Source of the DNA: an uncultured Hyphomicrobiaceae bacterium
Lineage (GTDB): Bacteria; Pseudomonadota; Alphaproteobacteria; Rhizobiales; Hyphomicrobiaceae
Direction: 5' to 3'
Assembly: GCA_905480435.1 (NCBI GenBank)
Contig: CAJQQK010000102.1
Location: 1-64,000, forward strand
DNA length: 64,000 nt
Part shown: one piece after another, positions 49,474-60,865 of the stretch
Numbering within the stretch: the first letter of the stretch is position 1
How the letters are laid out: each line of letters starts with the position of its first letter
Made by a program: the position numbers and the translations under genes
Notes under the pieces: model-generated
What the model saw: only the letters and a program-made list of their open reading frames with translations
What the model was told of the DNA's origin: nothing
Database searches by the model: none

Positions 49474-50202
49474 ATGGCCAAGGTGGCAACAAAATCGGCG
49501 CGGGTCGCAACAAAGACACCAGTCGGAGCCACAACGAAGCGAGCGCGTTCCGTCGCTGAGACAGCGGCTCGTAAGGCTGTAATCGTAACGGCGCTTGAAA
49601 TGAGCCGCTCAGGCCTATCGCCAGGGCGGTCAGGTAATGTATCGCAGCGCTTTGGCGATGGCATGCTGATCACGCCATCAGGTATGGCTTACGATACGCT
49701 GAAGCCGTCAGATATCGTCTATGTTGAAGCGGATGGTGCCGTTGCCAAGGGCGCGCGCAAGCCGTCAAGCGAATGGCGATTCCACCTTTCCGCGTACCAT
49801 GCCCGGCCTGACGGCTACGCCATCGTCCATACACATTCATTGCATGCAACTGTCATTGCGTGCACGGGGCGGCCGATCCCGGCGTTCCATTACATGGTCG
49901 CCATTGCCGGTGGGCGCGACATTCCATGCGTGCCGTATTCCACGTTCGGCACGGAAGAGTTGGCGGCATACGTGGCGGATGGGCTAACTGAGCGCGACGC
50001 CTGCCTGATGGCCAACCATGGTCAGATCACGATCGCATCATGTTTAACCGGCGCCCTCGAGCTCGCGCACGAAATCGAAGTGCTCGCCGAGCAATACGCC
50101 AAGCTCCTCGCCATAATGCCGAAGCCGCCCGTGCTAGCGGATGATGAAATGGACGACGTGCTGAGACGCTTCAAAGGGTATGGGCAAAAGGCGCAAGGTT
50201 GA
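49474..50202 (+). CDS. class II aldolase/adducin family protein (FucA-like)
   Basis: SPGRSGNVSQRFGDGMLITPSGMAYDTL, VHTHSLHATVIAC, MANHGQITIA. Confidence 0.9.
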   Translation: MAKVATKSARVATKTPVGATTKRARSVAETAARKAVIVTALEMSRSGLSPGRSGNVSQRFGDGMLITPSGMAYDTLKPSDIVYVEADGAVAKGARKPSSEWRFHLSAYHARPDGYAIVHTHSLHATVIACTGRPIPAFHYMVAIAGGRDIPCVPYSTFGTEELAAYVADGLTERDACLMANHGQITIASCLTGALELAHEIEVLAEQYAKLLAIMPKPPVLADDEMDDVLRRFKGYGQKAQG

Positions 50203-50272
50203 GCGGCCAAGACCTTTCAAGATGCGGTTGCTACTTCAGCGTGCATCCTGAGAGGTCAAAGTCGACTGGCGC

Positions 50273-52177
50273 TTAAAACGCCTTGTCGCTGCCTTCGCGC
50301 CATTTGTTTCTGGGCACGAAGCCTGATTTGCGGGCATCGCGGGGTTCACTGACCCAGAGCTTGCGGTCAGGATGCATGCCGGAGCCTTGCGTTGCCGGAA
50401 CGGCTGAAAGGCGCATGCGATTGAGTAAGCGCGTATCAGCGTCGCCACAAGATGGGTGGATGCCACCGTTGTCTGCTACGACTTTCTCCCACGCAGCTTT
50501 GCGTGCGGCAAGCGTTGCCGGATCATCGAGCGCCGTGCAGTTGAGCTCGTTCTTGTTGAGATCGGCGATAATCTCGTCACCATCCTCAATGAACGCGGTT
50601 GGGCCGCCGAGAGCTGCTTCAGGGCCGACGTGCCCGATCACCAGTCCAACCGAGCCGCCTGAAAAACGCCCGTCAGTCATCAGTCCGACGGTGATGTCGC
50701 GCTCGCGGCAAAGAGTCGTGATGCGTGATGTTGAATCGAGCATTTCCGGCATACCAGGTGCGCCGCTAGGGCCTTCGTAGCGCACAACAATCATGTCGTG
50801 GTTCTTGAAACCCTCTGGATTATCTTCGAGAGCATTGAGCAGCCCTTGCTCGCCGGCAAATACACGAGCTTTGCCGCGGAACACGTTGTCCTCAAGGCCA
50901 GCTTCAACGCCGGCAAGCTTGAGAATGGCGCTGAATTCAGGCGATAGGTTGCCACCGAGAACGCGCAGGCCACCGGTTGGTTTGTAGGGCTTCTCAACCG
51001 AATAGACGACGCGACCATCCGCTGGTGCCGTATTAAGTCTGTTGATCTGTTCGCCAAGCGTTTCGCCGGTACAAGTCGGCACGTCTCCGTTCAAGAGGCC
51101 GGCGTCGAGCAGTTCCTTGGCGATCACTTGCACGCCGCCGATCTCATCAATGTCGACCATTGAATAGCGCCCGTATGGCCGCGCATCGGTCAGCACTGGC
51201 ACCATATGCTGCGAAAGATGGTTGAATTCTTCGGGCGTCATGATGTCGGCCCAGAAATTGCCAAAACCGGCGGCTCGCGCAATTTCAGGTGCGTGCAGAA
51301 CGACGTTGGTCGAGCCGCCGATCGCCATGGCGACAATAACCGCATTGCGAATGCTATCGCGCCCGACAATGTCACGCGGTGTCGTGCCAGCGTCGATCAT
51401 GCCTTTGAGGTAACCGACCAATTCGGCCGGGAAATCGTTCAGACGGCGTGGATCATCCGATGGTGGCGCAACCATGTGCAGTGGCTGCATGCCAACCACG
51501 GCAATGAACGTCTGCATGGTGTTGTAGGTGAACATGCCGCCACAGCTGCCGTAACCAGGGCAGGCCTCGCAGGCAATGCGGGCGCGGTGCGCTTCATCCG
51601 GGTGGCCGGCAACTTGATAGGCTGTAACCAGGTCGATGACTTCGTTGGTCTCAGAGTCGACACCCGGCCGGATTGGCCCGTCAGACATGATGATGGCCGG
51701 ACGATTGTGCTCAAGAATTGCAGCCAATGTGCCCACCGGGGGTTTGTCACAGGCAACAACGGCGATGGTGCCTTCAAGGCCGCTCGCGCTCAGGTGTTCA
51801 CAGACGCTGTCGTGTGTGACTTCGCGCCCGATCAGTGAGTAGCGCATCTCGCGCGTGCCGTTGCGAATGCCATCAGAGGTGGCGATGGTGTACTCAGGCT
51901 GCACTAAGCGCATCGGCATCTGTCCGGGCTCGCGGCCTAATTTCGACCGCAGGCATTCCTGAATGGCCTCAACTTTGCTCTGCACGCCCAAATAGCACTG
52001 GCTATCGCCCTTGTTGCCGATGACACCAACCGACGGCTCGTGAATCAAGTCGAGATCGGTGCCGAGTTCCCGCGCGATCCCATAGGTCTGCGTATTGCGG
52101 CCGGGATGCATATCGATGAGGACGGTCCTGGAATTCTTCGACACCTTGGTAGTCTCCTTGAAAGGTTGGCAGGGCAC
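50273..52177 (-). CDS. IlvD/Edd family dehydratase
   Basis: VACDKPPVGTLAAIL, GYGSCGGMFTYNTMQTF, GGSTNVVLHAPEIARAAG, LMTDGRFSGGSVGLVIGHVGPEAALGGP. GTG at 52144 is a possible alternative start. Confidence 0.9.
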   Translation of the reverse strand: MPCQPFKETTKVSKNSRTVLIDMHPGRNTQTYGIARELGTDLDLIHEPSVGVIGNKGDSQCYLGVQSKVEAIQECLRSKLGREPGQMPMRLVQPEYTIATSDGIRNGTREMRYSLIGREVTHDSVCEHLSASGLEGTIAVVACDKPPVGTLAAILEHNRPAIIMSDGPIRPGVDSETNEVIDLVTAYQVAGHPDEAHRARIACEACPGYGSCGGMFTYNTMQTFIAVVGMQPLHMVAPPSDDPRRLNDFPAELVGYLKGMIDAGTTPRDIVGRDSIRNAVIVAMAIGGSTNVVLHAPEIARAAGFGNFWADIMTPEEFNHLSQHMVPVLTDARPYGRYSMVDIDEIGGVQVIAKELLDAGLLNGDVPTCTGETLGEQINRLNTAPADGRVVYSVEKPYKPTGGLRVLGGNLSPEFSAILKLAGVEAGLEDNVFRGKARVFAGEQGLLNALEDNPEGFKNHDMIVVRYEGPSGAPGMPEMLDSTSRITTLCRERDITVGLMTDGRFSGGSVGLVIGHVGPEAALGGPTAFIEDGDEIIADLNKNELNCTALDDPATLAARKAAWEKVVADNGGIHPSCGDADTRLLNRMRLSAVPATQGSGMHPDRKLWVSEPRDARKSGFVPRNKWREGSDKAF

Positions 52178-52315
52178 CTAGATAAGGTCCTGCAGCGGTC
52201 AAGTACGGCGGCTCACAACCGGACGGTTTGCCTATCATAACAGCGTATGCGCTCGCCGCATCACGAATGGATCAAAGACGTTGCCGCCATCTTTACATTC
52301 TGAGGGCGGCGGGCC

Positions 52316-53413
52316 TCAAGTATTAAACCGGAAATGCATCACATCGCCGTCTTTGACGAGGTATTCTTTGCCCTCAAGACGCATCTTGCCGGCTTCTTTG
52401 CACGGCGTCTCGCCGCCAAGCGTGACATAGTCATTGTAGCCAATCGTCTCGGCACGAATGAAACCCTTTTCGAAGTCCGTGTGGATCACGCCGGCGGCTT
52501 TGGGCGCCTTGGTGCCGTCGGTGATCGTCCAGGCGCGTGCTTCCTTGGGGCCGACAGTGAAGTATGTAAGCAGCTCCAAGAGGCTATAACCAGCACCGAT
52601 CAGGCGGTTGAGGCCCGGTTCTTCGAGGCCAAGGTCTGCAAGGTACTCCACCCGTTCAGCTTCATCGAGGCCGGCAAGCTCAGCTTCGATCTTTGCTGAA
52701 ATGACTACGGCGACAGCGCCTTCGGCCTCGGCCCGTTCCTGCACCATCTTGGAAAATGCGTTGCCATCTGCAGCCGACTCTTCGTCGACGTTGCACACGT
52801 AAAGAATGGGTTTGGCGGTCAACATCTGTAGCATCTGCCACATCTGCTCATCAGCTGGCTCGATCTCGGCGAGCCGCGCTGGCTTGCCCTCGCGCAGCAA
52901 TTCCAAAGCTTTGTCGATCAGGACGATCTGAGCCTTGGCTTCCTTGTCCTGGCCTTTCGCGCGCTTCTCAAGGTTGGTGCGCCGGCGTTCCAGGCTATCG
53001 AGATCGGCGAGCATCAACTCTGTTTCGACTGTATCAGCGTCGGCGGCCGGATCGATACGGCCCTCAACGTGCGTGACGTCATCGTCTTCGAAGCAGCGCA
53101 GAACGTAGGCAATGGCATCGACTTCGCGGATGTGTGCAAGGAATTTATTGCCCAGACCCTCGCCTGTTGAGGCGCCACGCACGAGACCGGCGATATCGAC
53201 GAATGTCAGACGCGTTGGCAGGATTTGGGCAGATTTCGCGATCGCCGCCAGCTTGTCGAGGCGTGGGTCCGGCACCGGTACCTCGCCGACATTGGGCTCG
53301 ATTGTGCAGAACGGATAGTTTGCCGCTTCAGCCTGCGCCGTCTGCGTCAGAGCATTAAACAGCGTTGATTTGCCGACATTTGGCAGGCCGACGATACCGC
53401 ACTTAAAACCCAT
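52316..53413 (-). CDS. ychF: redox-regulated ATPase/GTPase YchF
   Basis: [59 protein letters not shown]-type [25 protein letters not shown]. Confidence 0.97.
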   Translation of the reverse strand: MGFKCGIVGLPNVGKSTLFNALTQTAQAEAANYPFCTIEPNVGEVPVPDPRLDKLAAIAKSAQILPTRLTFVDIAGLVRGASTGEGLGNKFLAHIREVDAIAYVLRCFEDDDVTHVEGRIDPAADADTVETELMLADLDSLERRRTNLEKRAKGQDKEAKAQIVLIDKALELLREGKPARLAEIEPADEQMWQMLQMLTAKPILYVCNVDEESAADGNAFSKMVQERAEAEGAVAVVISAKIEAELAGLDEAERVEYLADLGLEEPGLNRLIGAGYSLLELLTYFTVGPKEARAWTITDGTKAPKAAGVIHTDFEKGFIRAETIGYNDYVTLGGETPCKEAGKMRLEGKEYLVKDGDVMHFRFNT

Positions 53414-53427
53414 GAGAATTTGGTCCG

Positions 53428-54183
53428 TTAGTTGTCTTTGTTTTCGCGGGCCCCAAGCCAGCGCTTGAGATTGTCAGCGAGAGCAGATTGGCGTTTGTTG
53501 CCGCCCTCGCCGGAAGCGTGTCGCCCTGAGGACTTCTTTGCTGGTTTCGCCGGCGACTTGTCCGCGGCCGGTTTGCGCTCTTTTTTCTCGTCGCCGTTGT
53601 CGTCATCATCGCGGAAATCATTGAGTGCCTGAGCGACGCTGGTTTGAAACTTGTCGTGCGCGCCTTCAGTCAATTTCGGTGCAGCCATCGCCATGGCCTT
53701 CATCAGCACATCGAGGCCATCAAGATCGGCTTTGGGAAAGTCGTTCAGCACATAGTGCTTGACGGCATCCTTGTTGCCCGGGTGCCCGACGCCGATGCGT
53801 ACGCGCACAAAATCCGGTCCCATGTGCGACGCGATCGATCGCAACCCGTTATTACCAGCAAGCCCACCGCCAGTTTTGACACGGACTTTGCCAGGCGCCA
53901 GGTCAATCTCGTCATGAAATACAATGATGTCTTCAGCTTCGATCTTGTGGAACCGGGCAGCTTCGCTAACGGACCGGCCTGCCTCGTTGTAGAACGTCTG
54001 CGGGCACATCAGTAACGCTTTGTCGCCATCCAGTTCGACATCGCAAACAAGCGCCGAGAATTTCTTACGCCAACCGCTGCGACCGAACTCATCGGCAATC
54101 CGCTCAAGCGTCATGAAGCCAATGTTATGCCGGTTGCGCGCGTATTTGTCGCCGGGATTGCCAAGGCCGACAATGAGTTTCAT
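53428..54183 (-). CDS. pth: peptidyl-tRNA hydrolase with charged C-terminal extension
   Basis: MKLIVGLGNPGDKYARNRHNIGFM, LMCPQTFYNEAGRSV, DEIDLAPGKVRVKTGGGLAGNNGLRSI. Confidence 0.95.
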   Translation of the reverse strand: MKLIVGLGNPGDKYARNRHNIGFMTLERIADEFGRSGWRKKFSALVCDVELDGDKALLMCPQTFYNEAGRSVSEAARFHKIEAEDIIVFHDEIDLAPGKVRVKTGGGLAGNNGLRSIASHMGPDFVRVRIGVGHPGNKDAVKHYVLNDFPKADLDGLDVLMKAMAMAAPKLTEGAHDKFQTSVAQALNDFRDDDDNGDEKKERKPAADKSPAKPAKKSSGRHASGEGGNKRQSALADNLKRWLGARENKDN

Positions 54184-54297
54184 GCCATGCCCCCTCTGGA
54201 ATTCAAACCACCTCTGGGATTGCCGGCCTCAGATGTGTGCGCTGGCGGCATGGGGGCGATGTCTATGCGCCGTCCGATTGCCGCCAGTTCAACCAAT

Positions 54298-54942
54298 TTA
54301 GTCTTCTTTCTTCTCTTCGACAGCAGCTGCTTCTTCACCTTCAACAGCTTCTTCGTCGTCGCCACCGCCTGAACGAGACGAAGACGAACCAGCGAGTGTT
54401 GCAACTGTAAAGTCGCGATCCGTGATCGTTGGCGTGACGCCGTTTGGCAACTTAATTGCTGAAATGTGAATCGAATCACCGATATCGACTTCGGCCAGAT
54501 CAACCTCAAAATTCTCAGGAATAGATTCTGCCGGGCAGTTAACTTCGACCTCGTGGCGCACGATGTTGAGGACGCCACCGCGTTTCAGACCTGGGCAGAT
54601 CTCTTCGTTAAGGAAGTTAACCGGTACGGACACTCGGATCGTGCCGTCGCCAGGAATACGCTGGAAATCAACGTGGATCGGCAGGTCCTTGACCGGGTCG
54701 AACTGAATGTCGCGCGGCAACACGCGGTTCGAACTGCCATCGACCTTGATGTCGAAGACGCTCGAGAGAAAGCCGCCTTTATTCAGCAGCTTGGTCAGCG
54801 TTGGCCGATCAAGCGCGATCGTCAGTGGGTCTTTCTTGTCGCCGTAGATTACGGCTGGAATTTTTCCTTCACGACGCACTGCCCGAGCGGCCCCCTTACC
54901 AGCTCTCGGACGCGCCGTGGCTTCGATTTCGACGATCGCCAT
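54298..54942 (-). CDS. rplY: 50S ribosomal protein L25/general stress protein Ctc
   Basis: RPRAGKGAARAVRREGKIPAVIYG, VHVDFQRI, acidic C-terminus; upstream of pth. Confidence 0.94.
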   Translation of the reverse strand: MAIVEIEATARPRAGKGAARAVRREGKIPAVIYGDKKDPLTIALDRPTLTKLLNKGGFLSSVFDIKVDGSSNRVLPRDIQFDPVKDLPIHVDFQRIPGDGTIRVSVPVNFLNEEICPGLKRGGVLNIVRHEVEVNCPAESIPENFEVDLAEVDIGDSIHISAIKLPNGVTPTITDRDFTVATLAGSSSSRSGGGDDEEAVEGEEAAAVEEKKED

Positions 54943-55237
54943 GGCATTTCTCCAACGAAAAAAGGGCCCAATCGGCCCACGTTCCTGCCGGGCCTCCAAG
55001 GGTGCAAGCCAGCAGTCCACCAGATTGTGGTTGAACGGGGCCGGTTATAGCAGAGTTTTGCAGTAGCGCAATGGGCGCGAATCGGCTTGGTTTAGCGTCG
55101 ATTAGAAGGCATTATATACCATCTGCAACACGATCCGTGTTCGCCTTTCGTGAGCTTCTCGTGGGTCTTTCGAACAAGCTCGGCTTATTGGCGGACTTAG
55201 TCGAGACGAACCAGACGTTGCGCCCATTACGTGCCCT

Positions 55238-56128
55238 GTGAGTGACATCATGACCGCCAAATTCCATCATTCCGACCAACTGATCACAGCTTCCGAACTT
55301 GAGCCACTTCTTGGCAGCGAAAACCTTCGAGTGTTTGATTGCACAACGTACCTCCTCTACGAATCCGGCACTGGGAAGCCTTATACCGTCAAGCCAGGCG
55401 CCGAAGACTATGCGGCCGGGCATATTCCGCACTCCGCATTTGTCGATTTGCAGGGGCAGCTTTCAGTGGAGGGTAGTCCCTTCCGCTTCACGATCCCGAA
55501 GCCCGATGATCTGGCGAGCCGCTTTGGCAAACTCGGAATAGGCGATGATACCCGCGTGGTGCTTTATGCTCGCGAAAATATGCAGTGGGCGACGCGCATC
55601 TGGTGGATGCTGCGCTACGTTGGCTTTGACAATGCTGCTATTCTTGATGGCGGCTGGGAGAAGTGGCGCCATGATGATCGCGCGATCGAAACCTCACTGA
55701 CTGTTTATGAAGCAGCAAATCTGACGCCAAAACCACGACCGGAGCTGTTTGCCGATCGAGACGAGATGCTGGCCGGGATTGACGATGGCACGACCTGCAC
55801 GCTCAATGCGCTGGGTCCCGATCTGCATTCTGGCGCCACCTCGCGCTATGGTCGGCCAGGGCGGATACCAGGCAGCGTCAATGTTCCAGCGGCCAGCCTG
55901 CAGAAACCAGAGACGAAAGAGTTCACAGACATCGAGACCATTGCAGCCGCATTCACGATGGTTGGCGTCACACCGGACAAACGCATCCTGAACTATTGCG
56001 GCGGCGGTATTGCTGCAACGCTTGACGCATACCTGCTTCATCAACTCGGTTATACGGATCTCGCCGTCTACGACAATTCCATGAGTGAGTGGGCGACAAA
56101 CGAAAGCTTGCCGATCGAGAAGGATTGA
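55238..56128 (+). CDS. sulfurtransferase (rhodanese / 3-mercaptopyruvate sulfurtransferase-like)
   Basis: DDTRVVLYARENMQWATRIWWMLRYVGFDNAAILDGGWEKW, SRYGRPGRIPGSVNVPA, ILNYCGGGIAAT. Confidence 0.9.
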   Translation: MSDIMTAKFHHSDQLITASELEPLLGSENLRVFDCTTYLLYESGTGKPYTVKPGAEDYAAGHIPHSAFVDLQGQLSVEGSPFRFTIPKPDDLASRFGKLGIGDDTRVVLYARENMQWATRIWWMLRYVGFDNAAILDGGWEKWRHDDRAIETSLTVYEAANLTPKPRPELFADRDEMLAGIDDGTTCTLNALGPDLHSGATSRYGRPGRIPGSVNVPAASLQKPETKEFTDIETIAAAFTMVGVTPDKRILNYCGGGIAATLDAYLLHQLGYTDLAVYDNSMSEWATNESLPIEKD

Positions 56129-56289
56129 GCGTCGCCTCGATGCAACCGAATCCCAATGCAGCCGAGCCTCAATCGCCATCCCATTGACGATGCAGCATCG
56201 GCTGTGTTCGAATCTTGTTTCGGCTAGCTGTTCACCCGGCTAACCCGCAGCCAACACATACATACCTAACGCTTCCTCGGAGACCTGAC

Positions 56290-57180
56290 ATGGCGACGAT
56301 CGGCTTTATCGGACTTGGCAACATGGGTGCGCATATGGCGCGCAACCTGATTAAAGCTGGCCATGATCTCAAGGTCTTTGACCTCAACGAACAGACCGTC
56401 CAATACGTCGCCCAGGCCGGTGCGAAGGCTGCCGACAGTGCTGCCGATGCGGCAACCGAGGTCGAGTTCGTGGTCACCATGCTTCCGGTCGGTGCCAACG
56501 TGCGTTCGGTTCTGCAGGATGCTGGCGTCATTGATGCTGTTGCGCCAGGTACGGTTCTGATCGACAGCTCCACCATCGATGTCGACACGGCTCGTGCCAT
56601 GCATGAGGTTGTCGCCGAAGCTGGCTATGAGTTCCTTGATGCCCCTGTTTCAGGCGGTGTCGGCGGCGCTGAAGCTGGCACGCTGACCTTTATGTGTGGT
56701 GGGGATCAGAAGGTCTTTGCCAAGTGCCGTCCTATCCTGGAGGGCATGGGAAAGAATATCGTCAGATGCGGCGGGCCCGGTCAGGGACAAGTCACAAAGA
56801 TCTGCAACAACATGATCGCCGGTATCACAGCGCTCGCATGCTCGGAAGCATTCGTGCTCGGCGAGACGTTGGGCGTCGATCGCAAAGTGCTCTTTGACGT
56901 TATATCGACATCCACGGGAAATTCGACGATTCTAAATCTAATGTGTCCTGTTTCCGGCGTCACGGACAACGTACCAGCCAACAACGGGTACAAGCCAGGA
57001 TTTGCTGCCGGCCTCATGCTCAAAGACCTCCGGCTTGCTCAAGCCGCCGCGTTGACCGCTGGCACCTCGACACCACTGGGCGCCGCCGCAGCGGCCGCCT
57101 TTGCAATCCATGATGCAAACGGCAACAGCCATTTGGACACGTCGAGCATTATCAAGGTCATTAAGCCCGATATCGAGTGA
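56290..57180 (+). CDS. mmsB: 3-hydroxyisobutyrate dehydrogenase
   Basis: IGFIGLGNMGAHMARNLIKAGHDLKVFDLN, DAPVSGGVGGAEAGTLTFMCGG, GQGQVTKICNNM. Confidence 0.88.
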   Translation: MATIGFIGLGNMGAHMARNLIKAGHDLKVFDLNEQTVQYVAQAGAKAADSAADAATEVEFVVTMLPVGANVRSVLQDAGVIDAVAPGTVLIDSSTIDVDTARAMHEVVAEAGYEFLDAPVSGGVGGAEAGTLTFMCGGDQKVFAKCRPILEGMGKNIVRCGGPGQGQVTKICNNMIAGITALACSEAFVLGETLGVDRKVLFDVISTSTGNSTILNLMCPVSGVTDNVPANNGYKPGFAAGLMLKDLRLAQAAALTAGTSTPLGAAAAAAFAIHDANGNSHLDTSSIIKVIKPDIE

Positions 57181-57224
57181 TGTCAGGACTTGTTTCTGGC
57201 CGCGCAACAGGCTAGATCGCTCCG

Positions 57225-57476
57225 ATGACAGATACGCCTCCAGATCGCCTTAGCGTCAATCCAAAGAGCCCGCACCACGATGAAGCGCTTCTTGCGCGCG
57301 GTATCGGTGTGCGCTTTCGCGACCAGATCAAAACTAACGTAGAGGAATACTGCCTTTCTGAAGGTTGGATTCGGGTCGCGGCCGGCAAGACGCTCGACCG
57401 CAAGGGCAACCCGTTGACGGTTAAGCTGACCGGTCCGGTTGAAGTCTGGTTCGAGGACATTCAGGCCGACGTTTGA
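57225..57476 (+). CDS. DUF3297-like small protein
   Basis: PPDRLSVNPKSPHHDEALLARGIGVRFRDQIKTNVEEYCLSEGWIRVAAGKTLDRKGNPLTVKLTGPVEVWFED. Confidence 0.85.
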   Translation: MTDTPPDRLSVNPKSPHHDEALLARGIGVRFRDQIKTNVEEYCLSEGWIRVAAGKTLDRKGNPLTVKLTGPVEVWFEDIQADV

Positions 57477-57615
57477 CGCAGGCGGGATGCTCCGAGCCAC
57501 CATTGCGAACTTGCTCTCTCGGTCACTTAACATGCATGCGATTGCCTGAAACGGGCTGGTGGTGCTGAATTCATGTTCTTGAGTTCCGCGCTAAGCGTCC
57601 AGACAGGAGCGTGCC

Positions 57616-58353
57616 ATGATCGAAGACATCATCGACATTGATACGGGCGATGGCGCGATGGAGACATTTGTCTGTCGTCCGGATCGTGGTGCGCATCCGC
57701 CGGTGCTGCTCCTCATGGATGCACCCGGCATTCGCGAAGAGCTTTACGACATGGCGCGCCGTCTCTCGACCGTCGGTTACGCGGTTCTGATGCCGAACCT
57801 CTACTATCGTGCCGGTCGCGACACAAAATACGGATCGGCCGTGCTGGAGCATGGCAGCGACGATCACACCCGTATGCGTGCCGTGCGCACCAAGATGACA
57901 ATCCCGCCCGTCATGGAAGATGTCGCTGCGATAATCGCATATTGCGACGCAAGCAGTGATATCAAGGATGGCCCAGTCGGCGCACACGGTTACTGCATGA
58001 GCGGCCCCTACGCGCTGGCGGCAGCTGCGCGCTATCCAGATAGGATTGCCGCCGCAGCTTCTTTCTATGGCACCTGGCTGGTCAGCGATGCTGTAGAGAG
58101 CCCGCATCTGACACTCGGGCAGGCCAAGGGTGAACTCTATATCTCATGCGCTGAGTTCGATGACCTGGCACCGCTGCCAATGGTTGATGAGTTGAAGGCG
58201 CTGTTTGATGAATCGGGAAACTTCGGTGAGCTCGAAATTCATCCAGGCGTTCATCACGGCTTCGCGTTTCCAAAACGCAAGATCTACGATCAGGCCGCCG
58301 CCGAGCGTCATTGGGAACGCCTCATCGCCCTCTATCGCCGTCATCTTGGCTAA
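57616..58353 (+). CDS. dienelactone hydrolase family protein
   Basis: PPVLLLMDAPGIREELYDMARRL, GPVGAHGYCMSGPYALAAAARYPDRIAAAASFYG, HPGVHHGFAFP. Confidence 0.9.
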   Translation: MIEDIIDIDTGDGAMETFVCRPDRGAHPPVLLLMDAPGIREELYDMARRLSTVGYAVLMPNLYYRAGRDTKYGSAVLEHGSDDHTRMRAVRTKMTIPPVMEDVAAIIAYCDASSDIKDGPVGAHGYCMSGPYALAAAARYPDRIAAAASFYGTWLVSDAVESPHLTLGQAKGELYISCAEFDDLAPLPMVDELKALFDESGNFGELEIHPGVHHGFAFPKRKIYDQAAAERHWERLIALYRRHLG

Positions 58354-58386
58354 CGCCACGGCGCAGACGTTCACCGGAGATTAACG

Positions 58387-59262
58387 ATGTCCGCAAGTTC
58401 GACTCAGATTACGATAGAACCGCTCGGGCGCACATTCGGTGCGGCCATTGGCAATGTCGACCTTTCGCGCGCGCTTGACGACGTAACGTTCGCCGAGATC
58501 GAAGCAGCCTTTGCGAAGTGGTCAGTAATCGTCTTTCGCGATCAGAAAATCACACCGGATGATCAGGTTAGGTTTGCTCGACGCTTCGGCGATCTCGAAA
58601 TCAACGCCTTCGAAAAACATGCGCTCGAAGGCTACAGCGGCGTTCTGAAAATCTCGAATATCGTCGAGGACGGTAAGCCGCTTGGTTACGCTGATGCCGG
58701 CAGCTTCTGGCACACGGACATGTCCTACACGAAAACACCACCGCGCCTCACCATGCTCTATGCCCTCGAAGTGCCGTTGAATGCCGACGGCACGCCGAAG
58801 GGCGACACCTGGTTCGCAAGTGCGGTCGACGCCTACGATGCACTTGATGATGCAACCAAGCGGACAATTGACGGGCGCACGGCAACGCATTTCTTCGGCG
58901 CTAAAAAACGTGGTGTAAAGAAGCCCGTCCAGGTCACTCAGGAGCAACTCGACAAAAACCCGCCAGTCGACCATCCGATTGCGCGCACGCATCCGGTTTC
59001 TGACCGGAAAGCGATCTACGTAACGGCCGATGAGTGCACAGGAATTTCCGGGTTGCCCGAGACCGAGGCGCTGCGGTTGCTGAAGCAGCTGTCAGATCAT
59101 GTCGTGAAGCCGGAGTTTCAGTATCACCACAAATGGCAGGTTGGTGATGTTCTCATGTGGGACAACTGCGCCGTCCAGCATGTTGTCCATCGCGACTACG
59201 ACTTCCCACCGGATCGGCGCATGATGCATCGCGTGACGGTCAACGGCTCAGTGCCGTTTTAA
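58387..59262 (+). CDS. TauD/TfdA family Fe(II)/2-oxoglutarate dioxygenase
   Basis: WHTDMSYTKTPPRLTMLYALEVP (HxD), VLMWDNCAVQHVVHRDYDFPPDRRMMHRVTV (distal His/Arg). Confidence 0.92.
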   Translation: MSASSTQITIEPLGRTFGAAIGNVDLSRALDDVTFAEIEAAFAKWSVIVFRDQKITPDDQVRFARRFGDLEINAFEKHALEGYSGVLKISNIVEDGKPLGYADAGSFWHTDMSYTKTPPRLTMLYALEVPLNADGTPKGDTWFASAVDAYDALDDATKRTIDGRTATHFFGAKKRGVKKPVQVTQEQLDKNPPVDHPIARTHPVSDRKAIYVTADECTGISGLPETEALRLLKQLSDHVVKPEFQYHHKWQVGDVLMWDNCAVQHVVHRDYDFPPDRRMMHRVTVNGSVPF

Positions 59263-59301
59263 GAGGCTTTTGGCCCTCAGACCACCCTTCTGGCGGAAGA
59301 A

Positions 59302-59330
59302 GTACAGCCCAACTTTCAGCTGGGCTGTAC
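59302..59330. terminator. hairpin between convergent genes
   Basis: GTACAGCCCA (59302-59311) / TGGGCTGTAC (59321-59330), 10-bp perfect stem, little T tract. Confidence 0.55.
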
Positions 59331-59351
59331 CGAGAGTAGTGTTTAAGTGGC

Positions 59352-60713
<1,362 letters not shown>

Positions 60714-60755
60714 TTATTGCTCACGGGCCGCACCAGCCAGCAGAGCTGACTTGGC

Positions 60756-60844
60756 CCTCCGCAGGGGCGGCGCTAAGCGCCGGGTCGCCTGCGCTCCCGG
60801 GACTTAGTCCCGCCCCCGCGGAGGGGCAGCCCCGCTTTAGCGGG
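60756..60844. repeat. GC-rich nested palindrome cluster
   Basis: GGCGCTAAGCGCC (60769-60781), CGGGAC-TTA-GTCCCG (60798-60812), CCCGCT-TT-AGCGGG (60831-60844), plus CCTCCGC (60756-60762)/GCGGAGG (60818-60824). Confidence 0.7.
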
Positions 60845-60865
60845 CGAACAGGTCCGTGTGCGATA

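Noticed and set aside
55080-55237. Possible riboswitch upstream of the sulfurtransferase
   Set aside because: I could not match it to SAM-II, speF or other motifs I know; without a covariance search it is not supportable.
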